A stretch of 64,000 nt of DNA, from NCBI RefSeq assembly GCF_012847295.1, contig NZ_JABBDY010000004.1:1-64000 (forward strand), given 5' to 3'. Shown here piece after piece: positions 44,686 through 53,221 of the stretch (positions are counted from its first letter, which is position 1; every line of letters begins with the position of its first letter). A program made the translations under genes and the position numbers. The notes under the pieces are model-generated. The model saw only the letters and a list, made by a program, of their open reading frames with translations, was not told where the DNA came from and searched no databases. This DNA comes from Microbacterium sp. MF43 (lineage in GTDB: Bacteria; Actinomycetota; Actinomycetes; Actinomycetales; Microbacteriaceae).

Positions 44686-44865
44686 ATGGGCATGGACGAT
44701 GACATCAAGCACAACATGGAAGACATGAAAGGCAAGGCCAAGGAGGCCGTCGGAGACGTCACGGACAATGACCGTCTCAAGGCCGAAGGCCATGCCGATC
44801 AGGCCAGCGCCAACCTCAAGAAGGCTGGTCAGGACGTGAAGGACGCCTTCACGGACGATCGCTGA
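44686..44865 (+). CDS. CsbD-family stress protein
   Basis: 59 residues, MGMDDDIKHNMEDMKGKA, with the family motif KGKAKEAVGDVTDNDRLKAE and the repeated KKAGQDVKDA. CsbD proteins are small, soluble and induced in general stress or stationary phase in many bacteria. The ATG at 44686 is chosen because AAAGGAG ends six bases earlier; the ATG at 44680 would sit on the ribosome site. A hairpin terminator follows at 44880. Confidence 0.9.
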   Translation: MGMDDDIKHNMEDMKGKAKEAVGDVTDNDRLKAEGHADQASANLKKAGQDVKDAFTDDR

Positions 44866-44879
44866 CCTGTGACGAGCCG

Positions 44880-44908
44880 TGCCCCTGGTCCCTCGCGGAC
44901 CGGGGGCA
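44880..44908 (+). terminator. Hairpin terminator after csbD
   Basis: TGCCCCTGGTCC-CTCGC-GGACCGGGGGCA forms a 12-bp stem with one mismatch, 15 bp past the CsbD stop. There is no T-run. Confidence 0.6.
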
Positions 44909-45060
44909 CCGTCGTGTCCGGGGGCGGGTGTGCGCCATGTCGCTCATCCGCCGCGGGGATCGATTGACCCTCGCGCGAGCCCGCTGGGAGATTCGGACCG
45001 AGTGCGCCCCCCGCGCGCTCGGCCGGCGATGCGCCGGTTCCTGATCCCCCCAGGAGCACG

Positions 45061-48000
45061 ATGAGAAAACGCAGGAGACTGACCGGCGCGGCATCCGCAG
45101 CGCTGATCTCGGCGGCGATGATGATCGCCCCCGTCGGGACCGCCGTCGCGGCGCCCACGCCACCCCCGGATCGCGAGTCCGCGACGTCCCCCGACCCGGC
45201 GGGGCCCTTCGCGCCCGACCGGGAGGGCGGCGCCGACCTGCGGTCCCCGTCCGCCGACCCCCGGCAGGAGGGCGACGAGCTCTATGCGCCCGAGGTCGAG
45301 CCGGGGTTCCACCCGGTCGACTCGACCGGGTCGACCGATGAGGCGGCCGACAAGCTCGGTGACGCCGATGTGCGACTCCTCCAGCAGGCGGAGGTCGACG
45401 AGACCGAGACCGTCACGGTGATGATGCTCGCGAGCAAGGGCTCGACCGACGACCTCGTCAAGGCCGTGCGCAAGGCCGGCGGCTCCGTCGGATCCGTGAC
45501 CGAGAAGCTCGGCTACGTCCGGGCGACCGTTCCCACCGGCAAGGTGGAAGCCCTCGCCGGCCTTTCCGCGGTCAAGGCGATCGACCTCGACCGCACGTAC
45601 CGCGTGCCGGCGCCCGAGGTCGGGACATCCGGCACCGTGACGCTCGGGGCGCGGGGCGCGGGGCCGAGCGCGCCCGACGCCGGCACGCCCGTGCGCAATC
45701 CCTACATGCCGATCGAGGAGACCGGCGCGGCATCCTTCATCGAGTCCCACCCGACGTGGGACGGGCGAGGCGTCGTCGTCGGCGTGCTCGACACCGGCGT
45801 CGACATCGAGCACCCGGCCCTGCAGACCACGAGCGACGGCAAGCCGAAGATCGTCGACTGGGTGACGGCGACCGACCCCATCCAAGACAACGACGGCAGC
45901 TGGGTGCACATGCGCGACACCCGCAGCGGGCCGTCGTTCCGTTACCTCGGCAACACGTGGACCGCTCCCGAGGGAGACTTCCTGATCGGGTACTTCTACG
46001 ACCTGGCGACCCTCGGCAGCGACTTCGAGGGCGACCTCAACGGCAACGGCGACGTCTACGACGCGTACGGCGTGCTGTACGAACCGTCGACCCACCGCAT
46101 CTGGGTCGACGCCGACCTCGACCACGACTTCACCGACGACCCGGCGATGTCGCCCTACCGGGTCGACCAGCAGGTCGGCCACTTCGGGGTGGACGACCCG
46201 GCCACGGGACCGAACGAGCGCGTCCCGTTCGTCGTGGACTACCGCGACGACGTCGATCTGACCCCCCTCGGCACGCCCGGCGAGGTCGGCTCGTTCGTCA
46301 GCATCGGCCTCCCGTCCGCGTCGCACGGCACCCACGTGGCCGGCATCGTCGCCGCGACCTCGATGTTCGGCGGCGAGATGCACGGCGCCGCACCCGGTGC
46401 GCAGATCGTGTCGTCGCGCGCATGCACGTTCGACGGCGGATGCACGCAGGCCGCCCTCACCGAGGGGATGATCGACCTCGTCCTCCACCGGGGCGTCGAT
46501 GTCGTGAACCTCTCGGTCGGCGGGCTTCCCGCGCTCAACGACGGCTCGGACGTGGTCGCCGACCTGTACGACCAGCTCATCGACGCGTACGACGTGCAGA
46601 TCGTGATCTCGGCCGGAAACGACGGGCTCGGCAGCAACACCGTCAGCTCGCCGAGCGTCGCCGGCCAGGCGATCTCGGTCGCGGCATCCGTCAGTTCGAA
46701 GACCTGGTGGAGCAACTACGGGTCGAAGGTGTCCGCCGCGCAGGGGATCTTCGGCTTCTCCTCGCGCGGTCCGGCAGAGGACGGGGCGCTCGCCCCGCAG
46801 ATCGCAGCACCCGGCGCGGCGATCTCCCCGATCCCGATGTGGCTCGCGGGGCAGGCCGTGCCCGAGACCGGCTTCGCGCTGCCTGCCGGCTACGGCATGT
46901 TCAACGGCACGTCGATGGCGGCGCCGCAGGTCGCCGGCTCCGCCGCGCTGCTGCTGTCGGCCGCGAAGGCTTCGTCGCTGCCGGTCACGGCGGACGGACT
47001 CAAGACGGCGCTGATGGGCACCGCCCGCCCGATCGCGGGTGTGCCCACGACGGCACAGGGTGCCGGCCTCATCGACACCGTCGCCGCGTGGAAGCAGCTG
47101 TCGAAGGAGGTGTCGGTGAACACGCTCGAGGTCGACGCCCCCGTCTGCACGTCTCTCTCGGAGATGCTCGAGACACCGCACACCGGCACGGGCGTGTACA
47201 ACCGCTGCATGCCCGACGCGGGCGGTCAGGTGACGGGCAAGGAGAAGACCTACAAGGTCGCCGTCACGCGCACGAGCGGCGCCGGCGGAAACGTCGTGCA
47301 CCGCATCGGGTGGATCGGAAACGACGGCACCTTCAGCGCGCGCGCGAGCGTGCCGCTGAAGAAGGACAAGCCCGCCGACGTGACGGTCACCGCCACCGCC
47401 AAGACGTCGGGCGTCCACAGCGCGATCATGACGCTCGACGACCCGGCCACGGTCGGCATCGACCAGTTCGTCGCCGTCACCGTGCTGGCCACCGAGACGC
47501 TGACAGCGCCCTCGTTCGCGGTCGAGGCATCCGGGACTCTGCCACGTGGCGCGAGCACCTCGATCCTCGTGCCGGTGCCCGAGGGCGTTGAAGCACTGCA
47601 GATGACTCTCGAGGGCATCGCCGACGGCAGCCAGGTGCGCATCCTCCCGATCGATCCCGACGGTGTGCCCGCCGACGCGAACGCGAGCAACCACTGCTAC
47701 ACCGACTACGCCGATCCGGCGGAGTGCGACGCGACGGCGCGGCCGGTCTACCGGCCCAAGCCGGGCGTGTGGGAGTTCGTCATCGAAGCACGGCGCACCT
47801 CTGCCACCGACGCCAACGCCTACACGGCCGCCGTCGCGTTGCAGGGCATGACGGTCGAGCCCGGGTCGACGACGCTCGACTCCGTCACGATGAACCGGCC
47901 GACCGACGTCGGCATGGCGGGAACGAACACGTTCGGGGCCGTCAACGCACACGTGACGACGGGCGAGGTCGGCACCGTCACGAACCTCTTCTCGACGGTG

Positions 48001-49452
48001 GCGCAGGGCGAGATGACCGGGAACCAGCTGTACGTTCCGCGAGGGACGACACGGCTCGACATGACGCTGACCGCGAGGGAGGCGGCCGACCTCGACTTCT
48101 ACCTGCTCTTCCGCGGCGCTGCCGTCGGCCAGGGCACGCTGATCGGGGGCTCGCCGGAGCGCATCATCGTCGACAACCCCCAGCCGGGCACGTACGTGAT
48201 CCTGGTCGCGGGAGTGAGAGTCCCCGAGGCGGGCGTCACCTTCGACTACCACGAGGAGATGTACTCGAAGGGCCAGGGCACGGTCTCACCGAAGACCGAT
48301 GAGACCTTCGCGCTCGCGCCTGGTGAGACCATGCCGGTCGACGGTGCGCTCACCGTGACGGCCCGTCAGCTCACCACTGAGCCGATGGTCGGGCGGGTGC
48401 GCGTCGCCAACGAGTACGGCACCGTGATCGGCGCGGCGAGCGTCAGGATCGAGACCGTCGAAGTGCCGCAGCTCGAGGTCGTCACGTGGGCCGATCCGTT
48501 CGTGGGCGCCGCGCTCACCGACGACGGCGTAGTGGCGGGCGACCGTCAGTACGAGGCGAGGATGACGCCGACCACCTGGACGCCCGACGGCGGCTTCGTC
48601 GACCTCCCGTTCGAGGGGCACGAATACGGTGCCGCGCTCGGCATGAACGAGGATCACGAGGCGGTCGGCGTCGTGACGGACGAGACGTGGAACTTCGTGC
48701 CGGCGCTGTGGGCGGCCGATGGCTCGCTCACGAAGTTCGGCGTTCCCGACTGGCGCGGCTACCCGGGCGGCTATGCCACCGACATCAACGAGGACGATGT
48801 CGTGGTGGGCTTCGCCGAGCTGACCGAGCGCGACCCGGAGGGCGTCTGGCACAACTACAGCGACGCCTTCGCGCGCACCTCGGACGGCTCGTTCATCGAG
48901 CTGAAGCACCTGTCGGGCTACCCCGAGGCCACGCAGCCGCGGGCGATCAACGGCGCGGGGGTGGTGGTCGGAACATCGCTGACGGCCGATCGGGCGCCGA
49001 GTGCCGTGATGTGGGATGCCTCGACCGGCGCGGTCCGGGACCTCGGCGCTCTCGCAGGTCAGTCGTGGGCGAGCGCGATGGACGTGAACGCGAGCGGAAC
49101 GGTGGTCGGCATCAGCGGTGACGACGCCTTCGTCTGGACCGAGGCGGCCGGCATGAAGCGCCTGGCGGACTACGGCTACGACGCCGCGGCCGAGAAGGTC
49201 AGCGACGACGGCTGGGTGCTCGGCACGGTCGAGCTTGCGCCGTACTTCGCGGTGTCGGCGCTGTGGGATCCGCAGGGCCGCCTGTGGGACCTGTCCGGCA
49301 TGATCCCGGTCGAGGAGAACAGCTGGTTCATGCCGTCGTACAGCTTCGACATCAACAACCGGCACGAGCTCATGCTCTACGGGGAAGGAGGGCCGGCCGG
49401 TGCGTGGTCGAGCTCGGTGATGCTGCGCATCCCCGAGTCGCTGCGCGACTGA
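45061..49452 (+). CDS. Secreted subtilisin-like (S8) serine protease with C-terminal HAF-type repeats
   Basis: 1463 residues from the ATG at 45061 (ribosome site CAGGAGC). The signal peptide ends near GTAVAA, an inhibitor-I9-like propeptide follows, and the catalytic triad is visible: Asp in VVVGVLDTGVDIEHP (near 244), His in SHGTHVAGIVAA (near 422) and Ser in GMFNGTSMAAPQVAGS (near 618). The large insertion between Asp and His and the long beta-rich C-terminus resemble actinobacterial tripeptidyl-peptidase-like subtilases. From about residue 1150 there are repeats of the type xDINxDDVVVGFAE and AINGAGVVVGTSL, the 'HAF' extracellular repeat. A strong hairpin ends the gene. Confidence 0.92.
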   Translation: MRKRRRLTGAASAALISAAMMIAPVGTAVAAPTPPPDRESATSPDPAGPFAPDREGGADLRSPSADPRQEGDELYAPEVEPGFHPVDSTGSTDEAADKLGDADVRLLQQAEVDETETVTVMMLASKGSTDDLVKAVRKAGGSVGSVTEKLGYVRATVPTGKVEALAGLSAVKAIDLDRTYRVPAPEVGTSGTVTLGARGAGPSAPDAGTPVRNPYMPIEETGAASFIESHPTWDGRGVVVGVLDTGVDIEHPALQTTSDGKPKIVDWVTATDPIQDNDGSWVHMRDTRSGPSFRYLGNTWTAPEGDFLIGYFYDLATLGSDFEGDLNGNGDVYDAYGVLYEPSTHRIWVDADLDHDFTDDPAMSPYRVDQQVGHFGVDDPATGPNERVPFVVDYRDDVDLTPLGTPGEVGSFVSIGLPSASHGTHVAGIVAATSMFGGEMHGAAPGAQIVSSRACTFDGGCTQAALTEGMIDLVLHRGVDVVNLSVGGLPALNDGSDVVADLYDQLIDAYDVQIVISAGNDGLGSNTVSSPSVAGQAISVAASVSSKTWWSNYGSKVSAAQGIFGFSSRGPAEDGALAPQIAAPGAAISPIPMWLAGQAVPETGFALPAGYGMFNGTSMAAPQVAGSAALLLSAAKASSLPVTADGLKTALMGTARPIAGVPTTAQGAGLIDTVAAWKQLSKEVSVNTLEVDAPVCTSLSEMLETPHTGTGVYNRCMPDAGGQVTGKEKTYKVAVTRTSGAGGNVVHRIGWIGNDGTFSARASVPLKKDKPADVTVTATAKTSGVHSAIMTLDDPATVGIDQFVAVTVLATETLTAPSFAVEASGTLPRGASTSILVPVPEGVEALQMTLEGIADGSQVRILPIDPDGVPADANASNHCYTDYADPAECDATARPVYRPKPGVWEFVIEARRTSATDANAYTAAVALQGMTVEPGSTTLDSVTMNRPTDVGMAGTNTFGAVNAHVTTGEVGTVTNLFSTVAQGEMTGNQLYVPRGTTRLDMTLTAREAADLDFYLLFRGAAVGQGTLIGGSPERIIVDNPQPGTYVILVAGVRVPEAGVTFDYHEEMYSKGQGTVSPKTDETFALAPGETMPVDGALTVTARQLTTEPMVGRVRVANEYGTVIGAASVRIETVEVPQLEVVTWADPFVGAALTDDGVVAGDRQYEARMTPTTWTPDGGFVDLPFEGHEYGAALGMNEDHEAVGVVTDETWNFVPALWAADGSLTKFGVPDWRGYPGGYATDINEDDVVVGFAELTERDPEGVWHNYSDAFARTSDGSFIELKHLSGYPEATQPRAINGAGVVVGTSLTADRAPSAVMWDASTGAVRDLGALAGQSWASAMDVNASGTVVGISGDDAFVWTEAAGMKRLADYGYDAAAEKVSDDGWVLGTVELAPYFAVSALWDPQGRLWDLSGMIPVEENSWFMPSYSFDINNRHELMLYGEGGPAGAWSSSVMLRIPESLRD

Positions 49453-49463
49453 TCAGACGGATG

Positions 49464-49509
49464 CCGCGTCCCGTCGAGCCGGTCTCACCGCCGGCTCGGC
49501 GGGACGCGG
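49464..49509 (+). terminator. Hairpin terminator after the subtilase gene
   Basis: CCGCGTCCCG and CGAGCCGG pair with CCGGCTCG and CGGGACGCGG in a 19-bp stem with one mismatch and a seven-base loop, starting 12 bp after the stop. This is a strong stem without T-run. Confidence 0.7.
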
Positions 49510-49529
49510 TGCGTTCCTGCCGAGCCGGG

Positions 49530-49727
49530 TCAGAGGCGGCGGACGTAAACGCTCGGCTCAGAGCCGCCGTCCGATTCGAGCCGGTACTCCTCACCGCGGA
49601 ACCAGGCCTCGGTGGGCACCGACCCGTCCGTCTCGCGGTCGCGGATCTCGACGCCGACCGTCGCCCGGATGCGTCCACCGGAGCGGACCTCGTCGAATTG
49701 AGCCGTGTACGGCTCGGCGTGCCTCAT
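49530..49727 (-). CDS. Small conserved-looking beta-rich protein
   Basis: 65 residues, MRHAEPYTAQFDEVRSGGRI, then ATVGVEIRDRETDGSVPTEA and FRGEEYRLESDGGSEPSVYV. The regular strand pattern and the coding-like third positions support a real gene, but I recognise no family and the ORF is short. It ends about 20 bp from the subtilase terminator, with which it converges. Confidence 0.45.
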   Translation of the reverse strand: MRHAEPYTAQFDEVRSGGRIRATVGVEIRDRETDGSVPTEAWFRGEEYRLESDGGSEPSVYVRRL

Positions 49728-49878
49728 CTCGTCATGGTACGCCGTGGCCCGCCCGCCTGGGGGGCGTCATTCCGGGCCGAGTGACGAGCCGGGCTGAACC
49801 GATGCGGTGGCCTGCAGCACCACTCGTCCCGCGACCGCGTCGGTGTCGGCGAAGTCGTTGCGGTTCAGCCGTTGTCCG

Positions 49879-50460
49879 TCACTGTCGACAGGATGCCTCG
49901 ACCAGCATCGTCGCGGCATCCTTCGCCGCAGTCGACGTCGCGGAATCCGCGTCGAGGACCCCGCTGGCGAGGCCGCCGTCGAGGAGCGTGGTCAGCTGAC
50001 GGGCGAGCTGGTCGGGGTTTTCGGCGCCGGCACGTCGGGCCAGGTCGGCGACCCAGGCGCGGACGACGCGCTTGTGCTCGACGGTTCGGGCGTGGACATC
50101 GCTGCCGACCTCGGACTCCGCAGCGGTGTTGATGAACGCACAGCCGTGGTACCCCTCTCGGCGAGCGGCGCTTGCGAGAGCGTCGAACATGCCGACCAGC
50201 TGCGCCCGGGGATCCTCCCCGGCGGCGCGAGCGGCCGCACGCAGCTGCCCGAACCATGTCTGGTCGACCTTGTCGAGATAGGCGAGCACCAGCTCGTCCT
50301 TGCGCGGGAAGTGCTTGTAGAGCGTCGCCTTGGCCACACCGGACTCGGCGATGACGGTGTCCACTCCGACGCCGCGGGGACCGTGCGCATAGAAGAGCCT
50401 GAACGCGGTGTCGAGGATCCGCTCCCGCGCGGGCTGCGCCTGCGTGTTTGCTTTGCTCAT
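49879..50460 (-). CDS. TetR/AcrR-family transcriptional repressor
   Basis: 193 residues from the ATG at 50460 (MSKANTQAQPARERILDTAF). The N-terminal helix-turn-helix is clear: RILDTAFRLFYAHGPRGVGV, DTVIAESGVAKATLYKHFPR, KDELVLAYL. The C-terminal ligand-binding domain includes GMFDALASAARREGYHGCAF, IN and RQLTTLLDGGLASG, the latter typical of the TetR subgroup that pairs with oxidoreductases. Two matching ACAGA-N4-TCTGT palindromes (50494-50515 and 50577-50598) lie in the divergent region shared with the reductase, so it is probably an autorepressor of both genes. The inducer is unknown. Confidence 0.92.
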   Translation of the reverse strand: MSKANTQAQPARERILDTAFRLFYAHGPRGVGVDTVIAESGVAKATLYKHFPRKDELVLAYLDKVDQTWFGQLRAAARAAGEDPRAQLVGMFDALASAARREGYHGCAFINTAAESEVGSDVHARTVEHKRVVRAWVADLARRAGAENPDQLARQLTTLLDGGLASGVLDADSATSTAAKDAATMLVEASCRQ

Positions 50461-50493
50461 CTGCGCTCCCGTCGAAGTAGGCACGTGTCCGAA

Positions 50494-50515
50494 GTCTACA
50501 GACAAATCTGTCTAC
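50494..50515. promoter_or_regulatory. TetR operator 1 (ACAGA-CAAA-TCTGT)
   Basis: GTCTACAGACAAATCTGTCTAC is an inverted repeat with arms GTCTACAGA/TCTGTCTAC, centred about 45 bp upstream of the repressor start. The same ACAGA-N4-TCTGT core recurs as operator 2, which makes coincidence unlikely. Confidence 0.7.
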
Positions 50516-50576
50516 GCGGAGAAGGTGCGGGAGACGAGTTCCCTTGCAAATGGGTGCCCGGCATCTCAAACTCGCA

Positions 50577-50598
50577 TGTAGACAGACCTGTCTGTTAG
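50577..50598. promoter_or_regulatory. TetR operator 2 (ACAGA-CCTG-TCTGT)
   Basis: TAGACAGACCTGTCTGTTAG repeats the operator 1 core with a different spacer and lies about 65 bp before the reductase start, well placed to occlude its promoter. The TAGACAGACCTGTCTG form is common at operators of actinobacterial TetR proteins. Confidence 0.75.
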
Positions 50599-50660
50599 TT
50601 TGATCGCGCCCGAGAGAATCCGGGCGAGCAAGCGTCGTCGAGATGTCAAGGAGTCACACA

Positions 50661-51341
50661 ATGAAGGTCGCAGTATTGGGCACCGGGATGGTGGGGCAGT
50701 CGCTTGCCGACAGGTTGGCCGGACAGGGTCATGATGTGACCGTCGGTACCCGTGACGTCGAGGCGACCATGGCGCGAACCGCAGCGGGCTCCATGGGCAA
50801 CCCGCCGATGGTCGAGTGGCTCCGGGACCACCCTCGGGTGACGCTCGCCACGTTCGCCACAGCAACCGCCGCCTCCGAGCTGATCGTGAACGCGACCTCG
50901 GGGGACGCATCGGTCGCGGTGCTGGAAGCAGCCGGCCGCGAGAATCTCGCAGGCAAGGTGCTGCTCGACTTCGCCAACCCCCTCGACTACTCGCAGGGCT
51001 TCCCTCCCAGTCTGTTCGTGAGCAACACCGACTCCCTGGCCGAGCAGATCCAGGCCGCATTCCCCGAGGCCAGGGTGGTCAAGTCGCTCAACACGATGAA
51101 TGCCCTTCTCATGGTGGATCCGCGGCAGCTCGCCGACGCCGACCACACGGTGTTCGTCTCGGGCAACGACGTCGAAGCCAAGCAGGTCGTGACCGGGCTG
51201 CTGCGCTCCTTCGGTCACACAGACGTGATCGATCTCGGCGACCTCAGCACCGCGCGTGGCACCGAGAGCCTTCTGCCCGTCTGGGTACGCCTGTTCGGTG
51301 TGCTCGGGATGCCGACGTTCCAGTTCAAGATCGTCCGCTGA
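50661..51341 (+). CDS. NADPH-dependent F420 reductase-like oxidoreductase
   Basis: 226 residues from the ATG at 50661 with AAGGAG upstream. A Rossmann fold begins MKVAVLGTGMVGQSLADRLA (GxGxxGxxL), followed by VTVGTRDVEATMAR, ELIVNATSGDASVAVLEAAG, LLDFANPLDYSQGFP and VKSLNTMNALLMVDPRQLAD. The NPLD and KSLNTMN motifs are typical of the F420:NADP oxidoreductase-like (NAD-binding 10) family. It is divergent from the TetR gene, across both operators, and probably induced by the regulator's ligand. Whether F420 or another electrophile is the substrate is unknown. Confidence 0.85.
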   Translation: MKVAVLGTGMVGQSLADRLAGQGHDVTVGTRDVEATMARTAAGSMGNPPMVEWLRDHPRVTLATFATATAASELIVNATSGDASVAVLEAAGRENLAGKVLLDFANPLDYSQGFPPSLFVSNTDSLAEQIQAAFPEARVVKSLNTMNALLMVDPRQLADADHTVFVSGNDVEAKQVVTGLLRSFGHTDVIDLGDLSTARGTESLLPVWVRLFGVLGMPTFQFKIVR

Positions 51342-51386
51342 GTCGCGCCAGACGCACAAGCCGAGGTCGGAGGATCCCCGCAGCTC

Positions 51387-52763
51387 CTACTGGAAGTCGC
51401 CGCCGGGCGCCATGTCGGTGAAGCGCGAGAAGTGGCCCTGGAACGCGACGGTGATCGTGTCGGTGGGGCCGTTTCGGTGCTTGGCGACGATCAGGTCGGC
51501 CTCGCCCGCGCGAGGACTCTCCTTCTCGTACGCCGCCTCGCGGTGCAGGAGCACGACCATGTCGGCGTCCTGTTCGATCGAACCGGACTCACGCAGGTCG
51601 GACAGGGCCGGCTTCTTGTCGGCGCGCTGCTCCGGACCACGGTTCAGCTGCGACAGGGCGATGACCGGAACACCGAGCTCCTTCGCGAGGAGCTTGAGGG
51701 CACGCGAGAACTCCGAGACCTCCTGCTGTCGCGACTCGACCCGCTTGCCCGAGGTCATGAGCTGCAGGTAGTCGATGACCACCATCTTGAGACCGACGCG
51801 CTGCTTGAGGCGGCGGCACTTCGCCCGGATTTCGACGAGCGTCATGTTGGGGCTGTCGTCGATGTAGAGCGGGGCGTCGTTGATGCGGCCCCGCGTCGCG
51901 GCGATCGTCGTCCAGTCACGCGAGTCGAGCGTGCCCTTGCGCATCGCCTGCAGCGGGATCGCACCCTCGGCGCTCATGAGGCGCATCGCGATCTCGCTGC
52001 GGCCCATCTCGAGCGAGAAGAAGATCGTCGGCATGTCGTGCTTGATGGCAGCGGCACGGGCGAAATCGAGCGCCAGTGTCGACTTACCCATCGCGGGACG
52101 CGCGGCGATGATGATCATCTGGCCGGGGTGCAGTCCGTTGGTGAGCTGGTCGAGCCCGGAGAAGCCCGTCGGGATACCGGTCATCTGGCCGTCGCGGCCA
52201 CGGGCGGCTTCGATCTCCTCCACCGCGGCATCGACCGCGATCGTGAGCGGAACGTAGTCCTCGGCGGCCTCCGCCCCGGTGACGGAGTAGATCTCGGCCT
52301 GCGCGTTGTTGACGAGATCGAGCGCCTCGCCCTGACCCGAATAGCCCATCTGCACGATGCGGGTTCCGGCGTCGACGAGCCGGCGAAGCAGCGCGCGCTC
52401 CGAGACGATCGACGCGTAGTAGCCGGCATTCGCCGCGGTCGGCACGATCGAGGTGAGGGTGTGGAGGTAGTCCGCGCCGCCGGCGCGCTGCAGCTCGCCG
52501 GTCTTGATGAGCTCGTCCGTCACCGCGACGACGTCGGTCGGCTCGCCGTGCGAGTAGAGGGTGAGGATCGCCTCGAAGATCAGCTCGTGCTTGGGGATGT
52601 AGAAGTCGACACCGCGCAGCGTCTCGATGACGTCGGCGACGGCATCCTTCGACAGGAGCATGCCGCCCAGCGCACTCTGCTCGGCGAGAAGGTCGTGCGG
52701 CGGAGTGCGCTCGAATTCGCGCGGCCCGCCCATCCGATCTTCGGAGATGTCGGCGATCGACAT
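51387..52763 (-). CDS. dnaB: Replicative DNA helicase
   Basis: 458 residues from the ATG at 52763 (MSIADISEDRMGGPREFERT); an ATG at 52796 is possible but lacks a ribosome site, whereas GGAGGA precedes 52763. The N-terminal domain has PPHDLLAEQSALGGMLLSKD, the RecA-like C-terminal domain has GLDQLTNGLHPGQMIIIAAR, Walker A ARPAMGKSTLAL, FFSLEMGRSEIAMR, the DnaB arginine-finger region and VVIDYLQLM (Walker B). The hexamer unwinds DNA at the fork. No intein is present, although actinobacterial DnaB often carries one. The gene follows rplI as is usual in this phylum, though two surface genes are inserted between them. Confidence 0.95.
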   Translation of the reverse strand: MSIADISEDRMGGPREFERTPPHDLLAEQSALGGMLLSKDAVADVIETLRGVDFYIPKHELIFEAILTLYSHGEPTDVVAVTDELIKTGELQRAGGADYLHTLTSIVPTAANAGYYASIVSERALLRRLVDAGTRIVQMGYSGQGEALDLVNNAQAEIYSVTGAEAAEDYVPLTIAVDAAVEEIEAARGRDGQMTGIPTGFSGLDQLTNGLHPGQMIIIAARPAMGKSTLALDFARAAAIKHDMPTIFFSLEMGRSEIAMRLMSAEGAIPLQAMRKGTLDSRDWTTIAATRGRINDAPLYIDDSPNMTLVEIRAKCRRLKQRVGLKMVVIDYLQLMTSGKRVESRQQEVSEFSRALKLLAKELGVPVIALSQLNRGPEQRADKKPALSDLRESGSIEQDADMVVLLHREAAYEKESPRAGEADLIVAKHRNGPTDTITVAFQGHFSRFTDMAPGGDFQ

Positions 52764-52872
52764 GTGTGCAGGATCCTCCACAACGTTCGGTTCCATCGCG
52801 GCGGCTCGCCGACTCCCCCCGGTGGGGCCGGAGACCACGCTAAGCAGGGGCACCGACAGCTGCAACAGCGCC

Positions 52873-53070
52873 TGTGGATAAGTGTGTGGAGAATGTGCGA
52901 GAAACGCCGCAAGAGCTGTGAACAACGTCTGTGGAGAACTACGGGGATTACTGCGTAAGGGTCGGGGGAAAGGTCTTCTGATCAGCCCTTTGGTGTTCCA
53001 CAACCTGTGGAGGGTGATGTGGTTGAAGTACGCCTTGAAGGTTGGTCCAACCACGCCCACCTGTGCACAA
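52873..53070. promoter_or_regulatory. Cluster of DnaA-box-like nonamers in the divergent dnaB upstream region
   Basis: Perfect TGTGGATAA (TTATCCACA) at 52873-52881, near-matches TGTGGAGAA at 52885-52893 and 52930-52938, weaker TGTGAACAA at 52917-52925 and TGTGCACAA at 53062-53070. All five are in one orientation, within 200 bp, in the 458-bp gap between dnaB and the divergent gene at 53222. The region is also less GC-rich than its surroundings. It could make dnaB transcription responsive to DnaA or titrate DnaA; a replication origin is less likely without dnaA. Confidence 0.55.
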
Positions 53071-53221
53071 TCGCGTCGTTCCGCGCCTGGATCGGCCAAG
53101 TTGCGAACTTTTCGACTCAACCTGTTTACACGAGCCGACGAGCGGGCTACATTGGCTTCTCCAGGCACCCTCAGCGCGTTCCGCTCGGAACGCGTGGCGT
53201 TGTTCGTCGCGGGAGGTGAAT

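Noticed and set aside
44944-48252. Minus-strand open frame of 1102 codons opposite the subtilase
   Set aside because: Arg/Val/His-rich shadow with no domain; the plus strand carries the S8 catalytic triad.
52764-53221. Chromosomal replication origin
   Set aside because: DnaA-like boxes are present, but there is no dnaA, dnaN or AT-rich unwinding region, and the boxes are better explained as control of dnaB.
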